The notes under the pieces are model-generated. The model was not told where the DNA came from. It worked only from the letters and a program-made list of their open reading frames with translations, and searched no databases. From the NCBI GenBank assembly GCA_964512485.1, contig CAZEHJ010000107.1, positions 1-8,573 of the forward strand: 8,573 bases of DNA, read 5' to 3'. Below, piece by piece: positions 1 to 7,392 of this stretch (position 1 is the stretch's first letter; each line of letters starts with the position of its first letter). The stretch comes from CAZEHJ01 sp964512485 (GTDB lineage Bacteria > Bacteroidota > Rhodothermia > Rhodothermales > UBA10348). The position numbers and the translations under genes are program-made.

Positions 1-19
1 CTTGATTGCAGCGGTAACG

Positions 20-34
20 ATCCCGATTCGGGAT
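20..34 (-). terminator. Short hairpin downstream of the leftward operon, possible terminator
   Basis: ATCCCGA, T, TCGGGAT form a perfect 7-bp palindrome about 65 bp past the last stop codon of the leftward genes. No T-run follows on the minus strand, so it is not a standard intrinsic terminator. Nothing else is recognisable in positions 1-98, which hold no gene. Confidence 0.2.
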
Positions 35-98
35 GGGTGGACCTGAATCTGGTCTGATCAGCAAGTGCCGCTGGGCCGGGTTCGTTCGTCGAGTCCTC

Positions 99-2987
99 TC
101 ACTCTTCGGGTGCCAGGACGGTCATTTTGCCGTTCATCGTGCCCCTGTGACCGGGGAAAGAGCAAATGATGTCGTAAACACCTGGCTCGAGGGGAGCAGT
201 GAATTCGATGATCTGCTCATCTTCGTGGTTGATCAGGTCGGTCGCGGCCAGAATGATCTGTCCGTCCGGAATGAATCCATTGTCGAAGCCTGAGCTTCCC
301 ATGGCATCAGCCGCAGCTCCGACCGTTTCGCCTTCTCCCGGATTTACTATCAGGAGATTATGAGGCAGGAAATCGTTGTTCTTGAACCGGAGTTTCACCT
401 GTTCCCCGGCTGTTACCGCAAACTTCGGCCGGTCATATCGCATTTGCTCCATCACGGTCCGGACAACGATCAGTCCGTCTTCCATTTTTTCTTCAAACCG
501 TTCGTCGAGCGCTTCCTCGGACATATCAAACGGGGAGCGATCCAGCGCTTCGGCCAGAGCAGACGAATCGTGGTCCCACAGCAGTTCCACGCGCTGGGCA
601 GCGATGCGGGCATGTGCTACGGGAGAAGCCAGCACCTGCGCCAGCAAGTCTCGATTCTCAACATTGTGTTGTTGATGCAACCAGAGTCCTTCCAGAATGT
701 GGTGGGCGTCGGCGCTCGAACGAGGATTGAAATGTGACAGCCATTCGTTTGTGGCTGCAATCACTTCATCCGTATCCCGTTCTGAAAGCTCGATCCGGGC
801 GCGATAGCGAACTCCGTTCACCGGATGTTCGAGTGCTTTGAGAAGCGCTTCAATGGGTTGACCGTCAATGTCCACGTGCTCAGACAGAGGGCGACCGGGA
901 GCCGTGATGCGGTAGATGCGGCCATGTTCATGGTCCCGATTCGGGTCGCGCACGTTGTGTTGCATATGACCGATGATGGCATTCGCCCAGTCTGCGACAT
1001 AGAGTGCTCCATCGTCTCCAACCTCAAAGTCAGCCGGCCTGAAGTTCATGTCTACAGAGTCCATGATGTCTTCGGTCGCCGTTCCGTTCACGAATCCGGT
1101 ATTGGTATCGAAATCAAGGTTGTATTGCTTGATACCCAGAAACGCGATGACATTAAGTAGAATGAAATCGCCTTCCATCGAAGGAGGAAGATGCGAACTC
1201 GAGATTATTCCACTGGCGGTTACGGGTCGAACCGTATGATCCAGAAGCTTTCTCATCCTGAATCCGCCGTCGTCGGCGGGTACCACCTGATACGCTCTGC
1301 CCCCTGTGGCATCCGTTGCGTAGTGATACCCCCAGTAATCAAACGAAGTGCCGTGGGCATTGGGCGAGTTGTCCGCATGGAAGCTGAATTCGTGTGTGCG
1401 GGGATTGAATCGGTACATCCCGGACACATCCGATTCCTGGTTTGTGGTCCACGGGGTTTCAACATTGGAAATATTGAAGACTCCGCGCTGATAATACATG
1501 AATCCATCAGGGCCGTAGGCAAAACCGTTGGCTGAATGGTGGGTGTCAGCTGAACCCAGACCGCCCATCAACTCGATGCGCACGTCGGCCACGTCGTCGC
1601 CATCGGTGTCTTTGAGAAATAGCAGGTTGGGCACGGATGCCACGATCACGCCACCGTTCCAGAATTCGAATCCTGTAGGATTGTGCACCTTGGCGAATGT
1701 GATGACGGTATCAGCCACGCCGTCCCGATTTTCATCGGGAAGAATCAACAGGCGATCGTCCATTTCCTTGAGAGGCTCCCACTTGGGATAGGTGGCCCAC
1801 GATGCGACCCAGAGGCGACCTTTGGTATCGACGGCCGTTTGAACGGGGTTCACCAGTTCGGGAAACATCTCCTCGGAGGCAAACAGATTGACCTCCAGCT
1901 CATCCGGAAGAATCATTGCGGCCATCGATTCTTCAGCCGTCGCGTATTCAATGGAACCTGTTTTGCTTTCACCGCCCTGCAGTTGTTCTTCACCCAGGTT
2001 CGTCTGAACCTTCACGGGAGGTGGTACATTCGAATCATCAGCCTCGATGGTACGTCCACGCGCGGCGGCCCAGACGACCTCATCCCTGTTGGCCGTCATG
2101 ACGTCGAGCTGATCCAACTCGTGATTCAGCACGTCGTAATTGGTCTGACCGTTCGTGAATGCAAGGAGGGAGCGACCACCCCAGACATCGTTACCGTCGG
2201 TTGCCCGGTATCGATTGAACCAGTGCCAGTTTTTTTCCACAACCGTCTGGCGAATCCGTTCCAGCTTTGATTCTGAAACAGAAGGCGTCCAACCGAGCAC
2301 GGCTTCCGCAATAATTTCAGCGATTCGTCGGTTGCCTTCACGATTCAAATGGACACCGTTTATCGTCAGCGGTTTATCGGAAGCTTCATAGGCTGCCAGT
2401 GATGGATGATACAGGTCGACGTAATCGACCCCTTTCGCCTCAGCAACGGACGCCATCGTGGCCGTGTAAGCTGCCAGCCGTTCGTTGTGCCCGGCTCCAT
2501 CGGGAAGGTTGGGGTCCCCCAGGTTTTCAAATGCGATCGGCGAGAACAGCACGATACGTGGTGGGCCATCGCCCGTATACGTCTTCGCCTGTGTACTGTC
2601 GACCCACTGCGTCAATGATTGCCCGAATCCATCCGCGTCGTCATAAAACGACTCATTGTATCCGAACATTGCGAAAATGACGTCGGTGCCCGAATGCGCC
2701 AGATACTCATCCACTGTTGGAAATCCCACGCTTCGTGGACGGTGATCGATTCGATCGCCGGAAAAGCCCTGATTCCGGAAAACAAGATCGCGTCCGGACA
2801 GCTCGTTCTGCAGATACGTTTCGAGCCAACCATCGTGTTGCATTCGGTCAGCGAGCGAATTGCCGATCAATACAATGTGATCTCCTTCGTTCAATTCGAC
2901 TACAGGATCTGGCTGGCACCCTGCGATGGATGTGAATAGAAGCCCAATCAAAATTAAACAAGGCGTATTCCCGATTTTCATAATCAT
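99..2987 (-). CDS. Lipoprotein fusing SGNH hydrolase, PVC-type propeller and azurin-like cupredoxin
   Basis: This is a predicted periplasmic lipoprotein of 962 residues. Residues 1-24 form a lipoprotein signal with lipobox IAGC (Cys24). Residues 30-232 are an SGNH/GDSL hydrolase: GNS at 42-44 (nucleophile Ser44), Gly74, GYN at 109-111, and His213 in NGVHLN, where the usual Asp three before His is Asn210. Residues 235-310 link the domains. Residues 355-697 are a PVC-type 'membrane-bound dehydrogenase' beta-propeller, with two Asp-rich calcium-type loops (418-426, 460-468) and the family-typical RDHEHGRIYR. Residues 708-805 look helical and HEAT-like. Residues 840-959 are a cupredoxin with His876, Cys942, His947 and Met951, an azurin-like spacing. 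There is no CxxCH haem motif. It is the third gene of a probable operon. Likely role: de-esterification plus oxidation of a sugar or polyol, with copper as electron relay; this is inferred. No Shine-Dalgarno is visible; Met3 (2981) is an alternative start. Confidence 0.9.
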   Translation of the reverse strand: MIMKIGNTPCLILIGLLFTSIAGCQPDPVVELNEGDHIVLIGNSLADRMQHDGWLETYLQNELSGRDLVFRNQGFSGDRIDHRPRSVGFPTVDEYLAHSGTDVIFAMFGYNESFYDDADGFGQSLTQWVDSTQAKTYTGDGPPRIVLFSPIAFENLGDPNLPDGAGHNERLAAYTATMASVAEAKGVDYVDLYHPSLAAYEASDKPLTINGVHLNREGNRRIAEIIAEAVLGWTPSVSESKLERIRQTVVEKNWHWFNRYRATDGNDVWGGRSLLAFTNGQTNYDVLNHELDQLDVMTANRDEVVWAAARGRTIEADDSNVPPPVKVQTNLGEEQLQGGESKTGSIEYATAEESMAAMILPDELEVNLFASEEMFPELVNPVQTAVDTKGRLWVASWATYPKWEPLKEMDDRLLILPDENRDGVADTVITFAKVHNPTGFEFWNGGVIVASVPNLLFLKDTDGDDVADVRIELMGGLGSADTHHSANGFAYGPDGFMYYQRGVFNISNVETPWTTNQESDVSGMYRFNPRTHEFSFHADNSPNAHGTSFDYWGYHYATDATGGRAYQVVPADDGGFRMRKLLDHTVRPVTASGIISSSHLPPSMEGDFILLNVIAFLGIKQYNLDFDTNTGFVNGTATEDIMDSVDMNFRPADFEVGDDGALYVADWANAIIGHMQHNVRDPNRDHEHGRIYRITAPGRPLSEHVDIDGQPIEALLKALEHPVNGVRYRARIELSERDTDEVIAATNEWLSHFNPRSSADAHHILEGLWLHQQHNVENRDLLAQVLASPVAHARIAAQRVELLWDHDSSALAEALDRSPFDMSEEALDERFEEKMEDGLIVVRTVMEQMRYDRPKFAVTAGEQVKLRFKNNDFLPHNLLIVNPGEGETVGAAADAMGSSGFDNGFIPDGQIILAATDLINHEDEQIIEFTAPLEPGVYDIICSFPGHRGTMNGKMTVLAPEE

Positions 2988-2989
2988 GC

Positions 2990-3015
2990 GGAGAATTGAG
3001 GTGGGGAGAATTGAG
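2990..3015. repeat. Tandem 11-bp direct repeat, 15-bp period, before the fusion lipoprotein gene
   Basis: GGAGAATTGAG occurs at 2990-3000 and 3005-3015, filling over half of the 45-bp gap between the ThuA gene and the fusion lipoprotein gene. On the transcribed strand it is a pyrimidine-rich leader (CTCAATTCTCC twice) ending two bases before the ATG at 2987. There is no Shine-Dalgarno in it. It may be a small duplication or a translational control element. Confidence 0.5.
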
Positions 3016-3032
3016 TGGTGGGCTGGGTGGGA

Positions 3033-4142
3033 CTATTCAACATCAGCGGTGGGTTCTCGCGTTGTCGGTTTCGAAGCGTCCATGATCGGCGAGTCCCATG
3101 CTGCCATATCTGAAGGCCGTACGCCCAGGCGGTAGCCATCAAACGCGAACTCCACAGGATTGTAGGGTCCAACAAAATCGATGTTGCTGTCGGCTTCGAT
3201 GGCATCTTCCATCGATAGCGCCCAGAACGCCGCGTTGATCAGCATTCTGCGGAAGCCGTCATTGAGAAAGTCTTCCCCAGCTCCGTGTGTCGTCGTGAAA
3301 ACGCGCCCGGATTGGCCATCACTTCCTTCGTAGGATCGTGTCCAGACGACAGGGACCTGTTCCTTGTCGCCAGCAGGAGGTGAATCGGCGCTCATGCCAT
3401 CGAGGACAGTCCCTCGGGCTAGGATATGTGAGTCAGGCATCGGATCGGCGAAGTACCCGCCGGACTGAACGTGCATATCGGCGACACCACGGAAGATGAC
3501 GTGATCTTCCCCGACAGGTATCACGAGAGAGCTCTGCTGGTGATTCGTTCCGTAATGTCCGGCCCACGTTTCGCCCAAAACCTGTCGTCCAAAGCCTTTG
3601 AAGTACTCTTCTCCTTCGTAATCCCAGTTGTACTTCTCGAATTCGCCCTCGATATCTTTGAAGGCATGGGTCGACGTCCGGAGTCCGATGACGGGTCCGG
3701 CCCGGTCCAGATAATTGACGATGTGCTGCATTTCCGCATGGGGAAAGTTCTGGAAGCGAAGCCCCATGACGATCAGATCTGCCGTTTCCAGCGCTTCAAG
3801 GCCTTTTATGATTGAACTTCCGGGCTGGATGTACCCCTCTTCATCGAGCGTGAAGAAGACGCTGGTTTTGAATCCGTAGTGCCGGGCCAGAATACGCGCC
3901 ATGGCGGGAAGGATCTCTTCTGAGCGATATTCGTGATCCCCTGCGAGCATAACGATGTGCTTGCCGACACCCGGTCCTTCGGTTCCTTCGAATGTGATCA
4001 GGTGCGGGTTATCTGATTCAGTCGTCATGTCGTCAGAGGCCGTTTCATATGACTCGTTGCATCCGGCGGAAATCAGAAGCAACGAGATCAGGAGAATTCC
4101 CGTCGTTGCGACGTGGAACCGGGAGTAGGAAGGCATGTGCAT
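3033..4142 (-). CDS. ThuA-domain lipoprotein
   Basis: This 369-residue protein has a lipoprotein signal (hydrophobic residues 14-26, then SAGC with Cys28). Serine at -3 makes the lipobox imperfect. Residues 60-310 are a ThuA-like domain, a class I glutamine-amidotransferase-like fold named after the trehalose-utilisation protein. Recognisable elements are GDHEYRSEE (68-76), the strand ADLIVMGLRF, LRTSTHAF (154-161), WAGHYG (193-198), and the family-typical TTTHGAGEDF followed by a helix ending FWAL (283-309). A C-terminal extension with DFVGPYNPVEF resembles ThuA proteins encoded beside PVC-type dehydrogenases. No other cysteine is present. Catalytic activity of this family is unsettled; a role in oxidised-sugar (3-keto-glycoside) metabolism is suspected from relatives. 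It lies 87 bp after the receptor gene and 45 bp before the fusion lipoprotein gene, so cotranscription is likely. Met3 (4136) is an alternative start; neither has a clear ribosome-binding site. Confidence 0.9.
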   Translation of the reverse strand: MHMPSYSRFHVATTGILLISLLLISAGCNESYETASDDMTTESDNPHLITFEGTEGPGVGKHIVMLAGDHEYRSEEILPAMARILARHYGFKTSVFFTLDEEGYIQPGSSIIKGLEALETADLIVMGLRFQNFPHAEMQHIVNYLDRAGPVIGLRTSTHAFKDIEGEFEKYNWDYEGEEYFKGFGRQVLGETWAGHYGTNHQQSSLVIPVGEDHVIFRGVADMHVQSGGYFADPMPDSHILARGTVLDGMSADSPPAGDKEQVPVVWTRSYEGSDGQSGRVFTTTHGAGEDFLNDGFRRMLINAAFWALSMEDAIEADSNIDFVGPYNPVEFAFDGYRLGVRPSDMAAWDSPIMDASKPTTREPTADVE

Positions 4143-4229
4143 GCGGGTGGGTAATTCGTGGGAGAAGAATCAAAAAGAAACGGGGTTGAAGCCGGAAGTG
4201 CAAAGATCTGAACACGACACAAGGCATCA

Positions 4230-6329
4230 TCAAAAGCTGATTTCAATTCCCAGTGCAACCGTTCGGGTCGCCGCCGGGAAAATGAACAGTACATCAGAGC
4301 CAGCCGGGTCCTGATAGGCCGTGCTGTCGTACTCCTTGTCCAGAGCGTTGAAGACATCGAGCGAGAGTAAATAGTCCCCGCGGGAATAAGAGACACGCGC
4401 ATCCACAGTGGCGTAGTCATCCAGTTCGGTCGTGTTGGCGTCATCCACGTACGTCTTACGCGTACCCCGCAGCACAACGCTCGCCGATACGGGACCGAAG
4501 TCCGTCATGACGCCACTGCTGAACGCATGACGTGGAATGGCTTTGACCGCATTTCCCTTGTTCTCGCCTACCTGGTGGGTCACGTCCTGAAGGGTGTAAT
4601 TGACAAAAAGCGACCCAAAATCAGCATTATCAGCTTTTATCCCGGTTTCGATTCCGCGATGGCGGCTCTCGCCGATGTTGACATTGGAAAAGGTATCGAA
4701 CGAAAAGTCCAGCTCATTGGTCATGTCGATTGTGTACGCTGACGTGCTGATCATCGCTGACCAGCCACTGGAGCTAGCGACGCGGTGATAAAATCCGATT
4801 TCGTAGCTCGTGCCTTCCTGGGGAATCAATTCTGCATTCGAGATCTGGATGGCGAAAGGAGGGAAGGGGACGGGGAAGGCCCTCAGGTCATAAAGCTGGT
4901 CCAGAGTCGGAGCCTTGAATGACTTGCTCGCACTCAGATACACATTGCCGACGTGATTCGAAGAAGAACTGTAGCGGTAGTTGAGGCCGGCCTTTGGGCT
5001 CAAGGCAGAATGTGAGGCAGACGGGACAGCTTCAGAGAGGCCCGCCACTTCATCAAACGAATCGTTAATCCAGTCGCCCCGAGCGCCGAGAGAAATGTTC
5101 AGCCTCTCTGAGGGATTGATTTCCAGATGGGCATATCCTGCGCCTCCATTCCTGTTGGCTGTGCCATCCGAAAGCAGATCTCCACGATCTCCTGAGGCTC
5201 CCAGATAGGCATCGCCGAGGCCTCCCGTGGCAATGTGGTGGTAGCCGGTATCGAGAGAACCGACAAAACCGTCGACTCCGATTACCAGTTTGTTGTCTAT
5301 TCCAAGGGGCAGCGACAGTTCAGACAATTGAATGCCAGCCCTGACACCGGAAGCGTCGACGTTCCGCTCCTGCGTATCGGCGAAGTCTGCGCTTAGTGGA
5401 AGCGTGCGCACCATGTCCTGGCTTCTAAGTTCGCCCGATACGTTGGCCCTCAGGAGTCCCGCATCCAGGCGCCAGGAACCGTCGAGTCCGACGCGATAGG
5501 TCTCTTCCTCAACACCATCGAACTGGAAAAACGCGAGGCTCTCGGATCCATCTCCGCGGAGGTCGGAAGTGCGCAGCGGGCCTGGAGTATCGAATTCTCT
5601 AACATTCACTGATCCGTTGACAGACAACGACTTGTCGGAATCACCCATCAACTCATAGGATCCCTGAAACGTAGCGGACGAGCGCTCGCTGTTGTTGCGG
5701 AAACCATCACTGGCGTCGTAGTCAACGAGGGCCGAATATCGATCCGATTGCATGGCAGCGTTGGCCGAGAGCACGCCGAAATTTCCACCACTCAGGGCAA
5801 CGCGACGTGTGGTTTCCTGCACAGCATCGGTACGCACGTTGACTACGGCCCCGATAGCTGCATCACCGTAGACCGACGACGCTCCACCTCGGAGCACTTC
5901 GATTGTAGTACCTGGGGTATTCGTAATCTGCTCCCAGTTGATCATCCCGTTTTCGAGATTGTTGACTGGCTTGCCGTTGATCATCAGGATGACATATTCG
6001 GCCTCACCACCACCGTAAAACCCGCGGGTGACTGACTGCGGTGCGTATCCCATTCCGTCGAAGTCCAGAAAGGTCATCCCCGGGATGAATCCGAGAAGGC
6101 TCGAAGCGTTTCGGTTCGGCAATTTGCGCAGTTCCCTCGCTGAAAGGACCGACACGCCTACAGTTGAGGATGAGAGTGTCGATGCTACGCGTTCCGCTGT
6201 GACGACGATGGGGTCGAGCGTTCGGGTGATCATCGAGTCGGCTTCCTGTGCCGTGGCGCTCGCAGGCGGGAGGCTGGCCAAGAGAAGCAGGGTGGCGCTA
6301 AGAAGGAGAGCAGTATGGCGACGATGCAT
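4230..6329 (-). CDS. TonB-dependent outer-membrane receptor
   Basis: This is a 699-residue outer-membrane transporter using TonB energy. The start is set at 6329 because it gives a clean signal peptide (MHRRH, then a leucine-rich core, cleavage near ATAQ). The frame is open up to a Met at 6380, which would add 17 residues that do not look like a signal sequence. A TonB-box-like stretch, DPIVVTAERV, follows. The plug domain shows VLINGK-type VILMINGKPV and the conserved EVLRGGASSVYGDAA. A long beta-barrel follows with FKAPTLDQLYDL and PQEGTSYEIGF, ending in the C-terminal Phe typical of barrel proteins. No cysteines were seen. It lacks the N-terminal carboxypeptidase-regulatory domain of SusC-type receptors, and no SusD gene is present, so it resembles metal-chelate, vitamin or cofactor receptors more than glycan porins. 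Substrate cannot be read from the sequence. It is the first gene of the leftward operon. Confidence 0.93.
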   Translation of the reverse strand: MHRRHTALLLSATLLLLASLPPASATAQEADSMITRTLDPIVVTAERVASTLSSSTVGVSVLSARELRKLPNRNASSLLGFIPGMTFLDFDGMGYAPQSVTRGFYGGGEAEYVILMINGKPVNNLENGMINWEQITNTPGTTIEVLRGGASSVYGDAAIGAVVNVRTDAVQETTRRVALSGGNFGVLSANAAMQSDRYSALVDYDASDGFRNNSERSSATFQGSYELMGDSDKSLSVNGSVNVREFDTPGPLRTSDLRGDGSESLAFFQFDGVEEETYRVGLDGSWRLDAGLLRANVSGELRSQDMVRTLPLSADFADTQERNVDASGVRAGIQLSELSLPLGIDNKLVIGVDGFVGSLDTGYHHIATGGLGDAYLGASGDRGDLLSDGTANRNGGAGYAHLEINPSERLNISLGARGDWINDSFDEVAGLSEAVPSASHSALSPKAGLNYRYSSSSNHVGNVYLSASKSFKAPTLDQLYDLRAFPVPFPPFAIQISNAELIPQEGTSYEIGFYHRVASSSGWSAMISTSAYTIDMTNELDFSFDTFSNVNIGESRHRGIETGIKADNADFGSLFVNYTLQDVTHQVGENKGNAVKAIPRHAFSSGVMTDFGPVSASVVLRGTRKTYVDDANTTELDDYATVDARVSYSRGDYLLSLDVFNALDKEYDSTAYQDPAGSDVLFIFPAATRTVALGIEISF

Positions 6330-6345
6330 GAATGAAGTGCCGGAT

Positions 6346-6363
6346 TTGAAATGACTTGAAATG
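6346..6363. repeat. Direct repeat TTGAAATG, 10-bp period
   Basis: TTGAAATG occurs at 6346-6353 and again at 6356-6363. The copies are spaced one helical turn apart, just upstream of the receptor start at 6329. Same-face spacing fits a regulator binding site, but no regulator gene is present here to support this. Confidence 0.35.
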
Positions 6364-6371
6364 CGATCAGG

Positions 6372-6387
6372 CTGCCGCATTTGGCAG
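6372..6387. repeat. Inverted repeat in the divergent intergenic region
   Basis: CTGCC, six bases, GGCAG form a perfect 5-bp inverted repeat about 45 bp upstream of the preferred receptor start. It could be an operator, or a small hairpin in the leader of the leftward transcript. Short arms mean chance occurrence is possible. Confidence 0.35.
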
Positions 6388-6463
6388 GTTCGATATTGGG
6401 TTTAAAATAGGGCCTCTCAGCCGATCCGGCCAGATTCTTTTGCAGTTGTTTGACTGGCGGCGG

Positions 6464-6492
6464 TTGCGGGAACGCGGCTCTCGTCCTATTCT
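6464..6492 (+). promoter_or_regulatory. Possible sigma-70-type promoter for the rightward gene pair
   Basis: TTGCGG (6464-6469) and TATTCT (6487-6492) are separated by 17 bp, upstream of the GTG at 6522. They would give a leader of roughly 20-25 nt. The hexamers match consensus only partly (3 and 4 of 6), and the host's sigma preference is unknown, so this is a weak call. Confidence 0.25.
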
Positions 6493-6521
6493 CTCTCCGA
6501 CATTCAAAAAAGCATTGATCC

Positions 6522-7382
6522 GTGATCACAAAACGAATTTCCACCGAGCAGATTCTGGCAAATCTCAAGGCCAAGGTCGATCAGCGCAGACCCATCATGA
6601 TTTCGTCCGCGGGAAGCGGTCTCGTGGCGAAATTGCTCGAAAAATGCGGTACTGACTGTGTAAACACGTTTTCAGGCGCAAGGCTGCGGGCAAACGGAAT
6701 GGGAACGATGTCCATGATGTGGCCCATTCTGGACTCAAACCGCCAGACGCTCGACTATACCCGCGAAGACATCATGCCCGCGATGGCAGGCCAAGCATTC
6801 GTCTGTGCCTGCCTCAATGCCAACGATCCGCTCAAGGACATGCGCATGGTGCTGCAGGAGTGCAAGGACATGGGTGTCAACTCGGTTTCGAACATCGGAC
6901 CATCGATCTCATATGTGGACCATGATTCCGAGATCTACAAGGTGATGACTTCTGCAGGAATCACGTTGCAGAACGAAATCGACATGTTGAAGCTGGCCCG
7001 GGAGGAAATGGATATGGTGTCGATCGGCCTCGGGTTTACGCTCGAAGACTCAATTGCGGTGTGTGAGCAGGCCAAGCCCCACATTTTCTGCTACCACGCT
7101 GGCACGACGAAAGGGGGCCTTAAAGGATATGACAGCGGCCTCACGATCGAACAGACCGCCGAGCAGACCGAAGAAGCGTATGCGGCATGCCGCGCTGTCC
7201 ATCCGGACGTGATTCTGATCGCTCACGGGGCTGCGATGGAAAACCCCGAAGATGCCCAGTACATGCTCGATCACACCTCGGGACACGGATTCTGGACGGG
7301 TTCGTCTACGGAGCGCCTGCCTATCGAACGGGCCGTCACCCAGGCCGCCACCGAATTTGCTGAATTGCGGTTCTCGAAGTAG
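6522..7382 (+). CDS. PEP-hydrolase-like TIM-barrel protein (Tm-1 C-terminal half homologue)
   Basis: This 286-residue cytoplasmic protein has no signal peptide. It matches the 'phosphoenolpyruvate hydrolase family' TIM-barrel group in length and pattern. An N-terminal helix precedes RPIMISSAGSGLVAKLLE (23-40), and the chain ends in the strongest family signature: IAHGAAMENPEDAQYML (233-249) followed by HGFWTGSSTERLPIERA (255-271). YHAGTTKGG (191-199) probably forms a loop over the barrel mouth. The region NIGPSISYVDHD (124-135) stands where many relatives have an NFPTVG-type motif, so this is a divergent member. It has eight cysteines, unlike the cysteine-poor exported proteins on the other strand. 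The GTG start is favoured because an in-frame TGA lies two codons upstream (6516-6518) and the next Met is residue 25, inside the fold. No Shine-Dalgarno is visible. The true reaction is unknown despite the family name. Confidence 0.88.
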   Translation: MITKRISTEQILANLKAKVDQRRPIMISSAGSGLVAKLLEKCGTDCVNTFSGARLRANGMGTMSMMWPILDSNRQTLDYTREDIMPAMAGQAFVCACLNANDPLKDMRMVLQECKDMGVNSVSNIGPSISYVDHDSEIYKVMTSAGITLQNEIDMLKLAREEMDMVSIGLGFTLEDSIAVCEQAKPHIFCYHAGTTKGGLKGYDSGLTIEQTAEQTEEAYAACRAVHPDVILIAHGAAMENPEDAQYMLDHTSGHGFWTGSSTERLPIERAVTQAATEFAELRFSK

Positions 7383-7386
7383 GAGG
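7381..7386 (+). promoter_or_regulatory. Strong Shine-Dalgarno for the Tm-1-like gene
   Basis: AGGAGG lies six nucleotides before the ATG at 7393, and its first two bases are part of the TAG stop of the preceding gene (7380-7382). This fixes the start and suggests translational coupling. It is the only textbook ribosome-binding site in the window. Confidence 0.85.
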
Positions 7387-7392
7387 GACTGA

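Noticed and set aside
21..945. The 12-mer TCCCGATTCGGG occurs at 21-32 and 934-945
   Set aside because: The second copy encodes part of the conserved propeller motif DPNRDH, and a short palindromic 12-mer with two copies is weak evidence for a site.
1683..2270. 195-residue open frame on the plus strand
   Set aside because: It lies entirely antisense to the fusion lipoprotein gene, whose product has clear domains; no recognisable motifs and odd composition.
99..2987. Cytochrome c (CxxCH) domain expected in a PVC-type protein
   Set aside because: Searched for and absent: no cysteine pair exists anywhere in the chain; the C-terminus is a cupredoxin instead.
4143..4229. Possible terminator between receptor and ThuA genes
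   Set aside because: There is a short T-rich run on the minus strand but no convincing stem before it.
4088..4477. 129-residue minus-strand frame across the receptor/ThuA gap
   Set aside because: It overlaps the end of the receptor and the signal peptide of the ThuA gene in another frame; Arg- and Thr-rich shadow translation.
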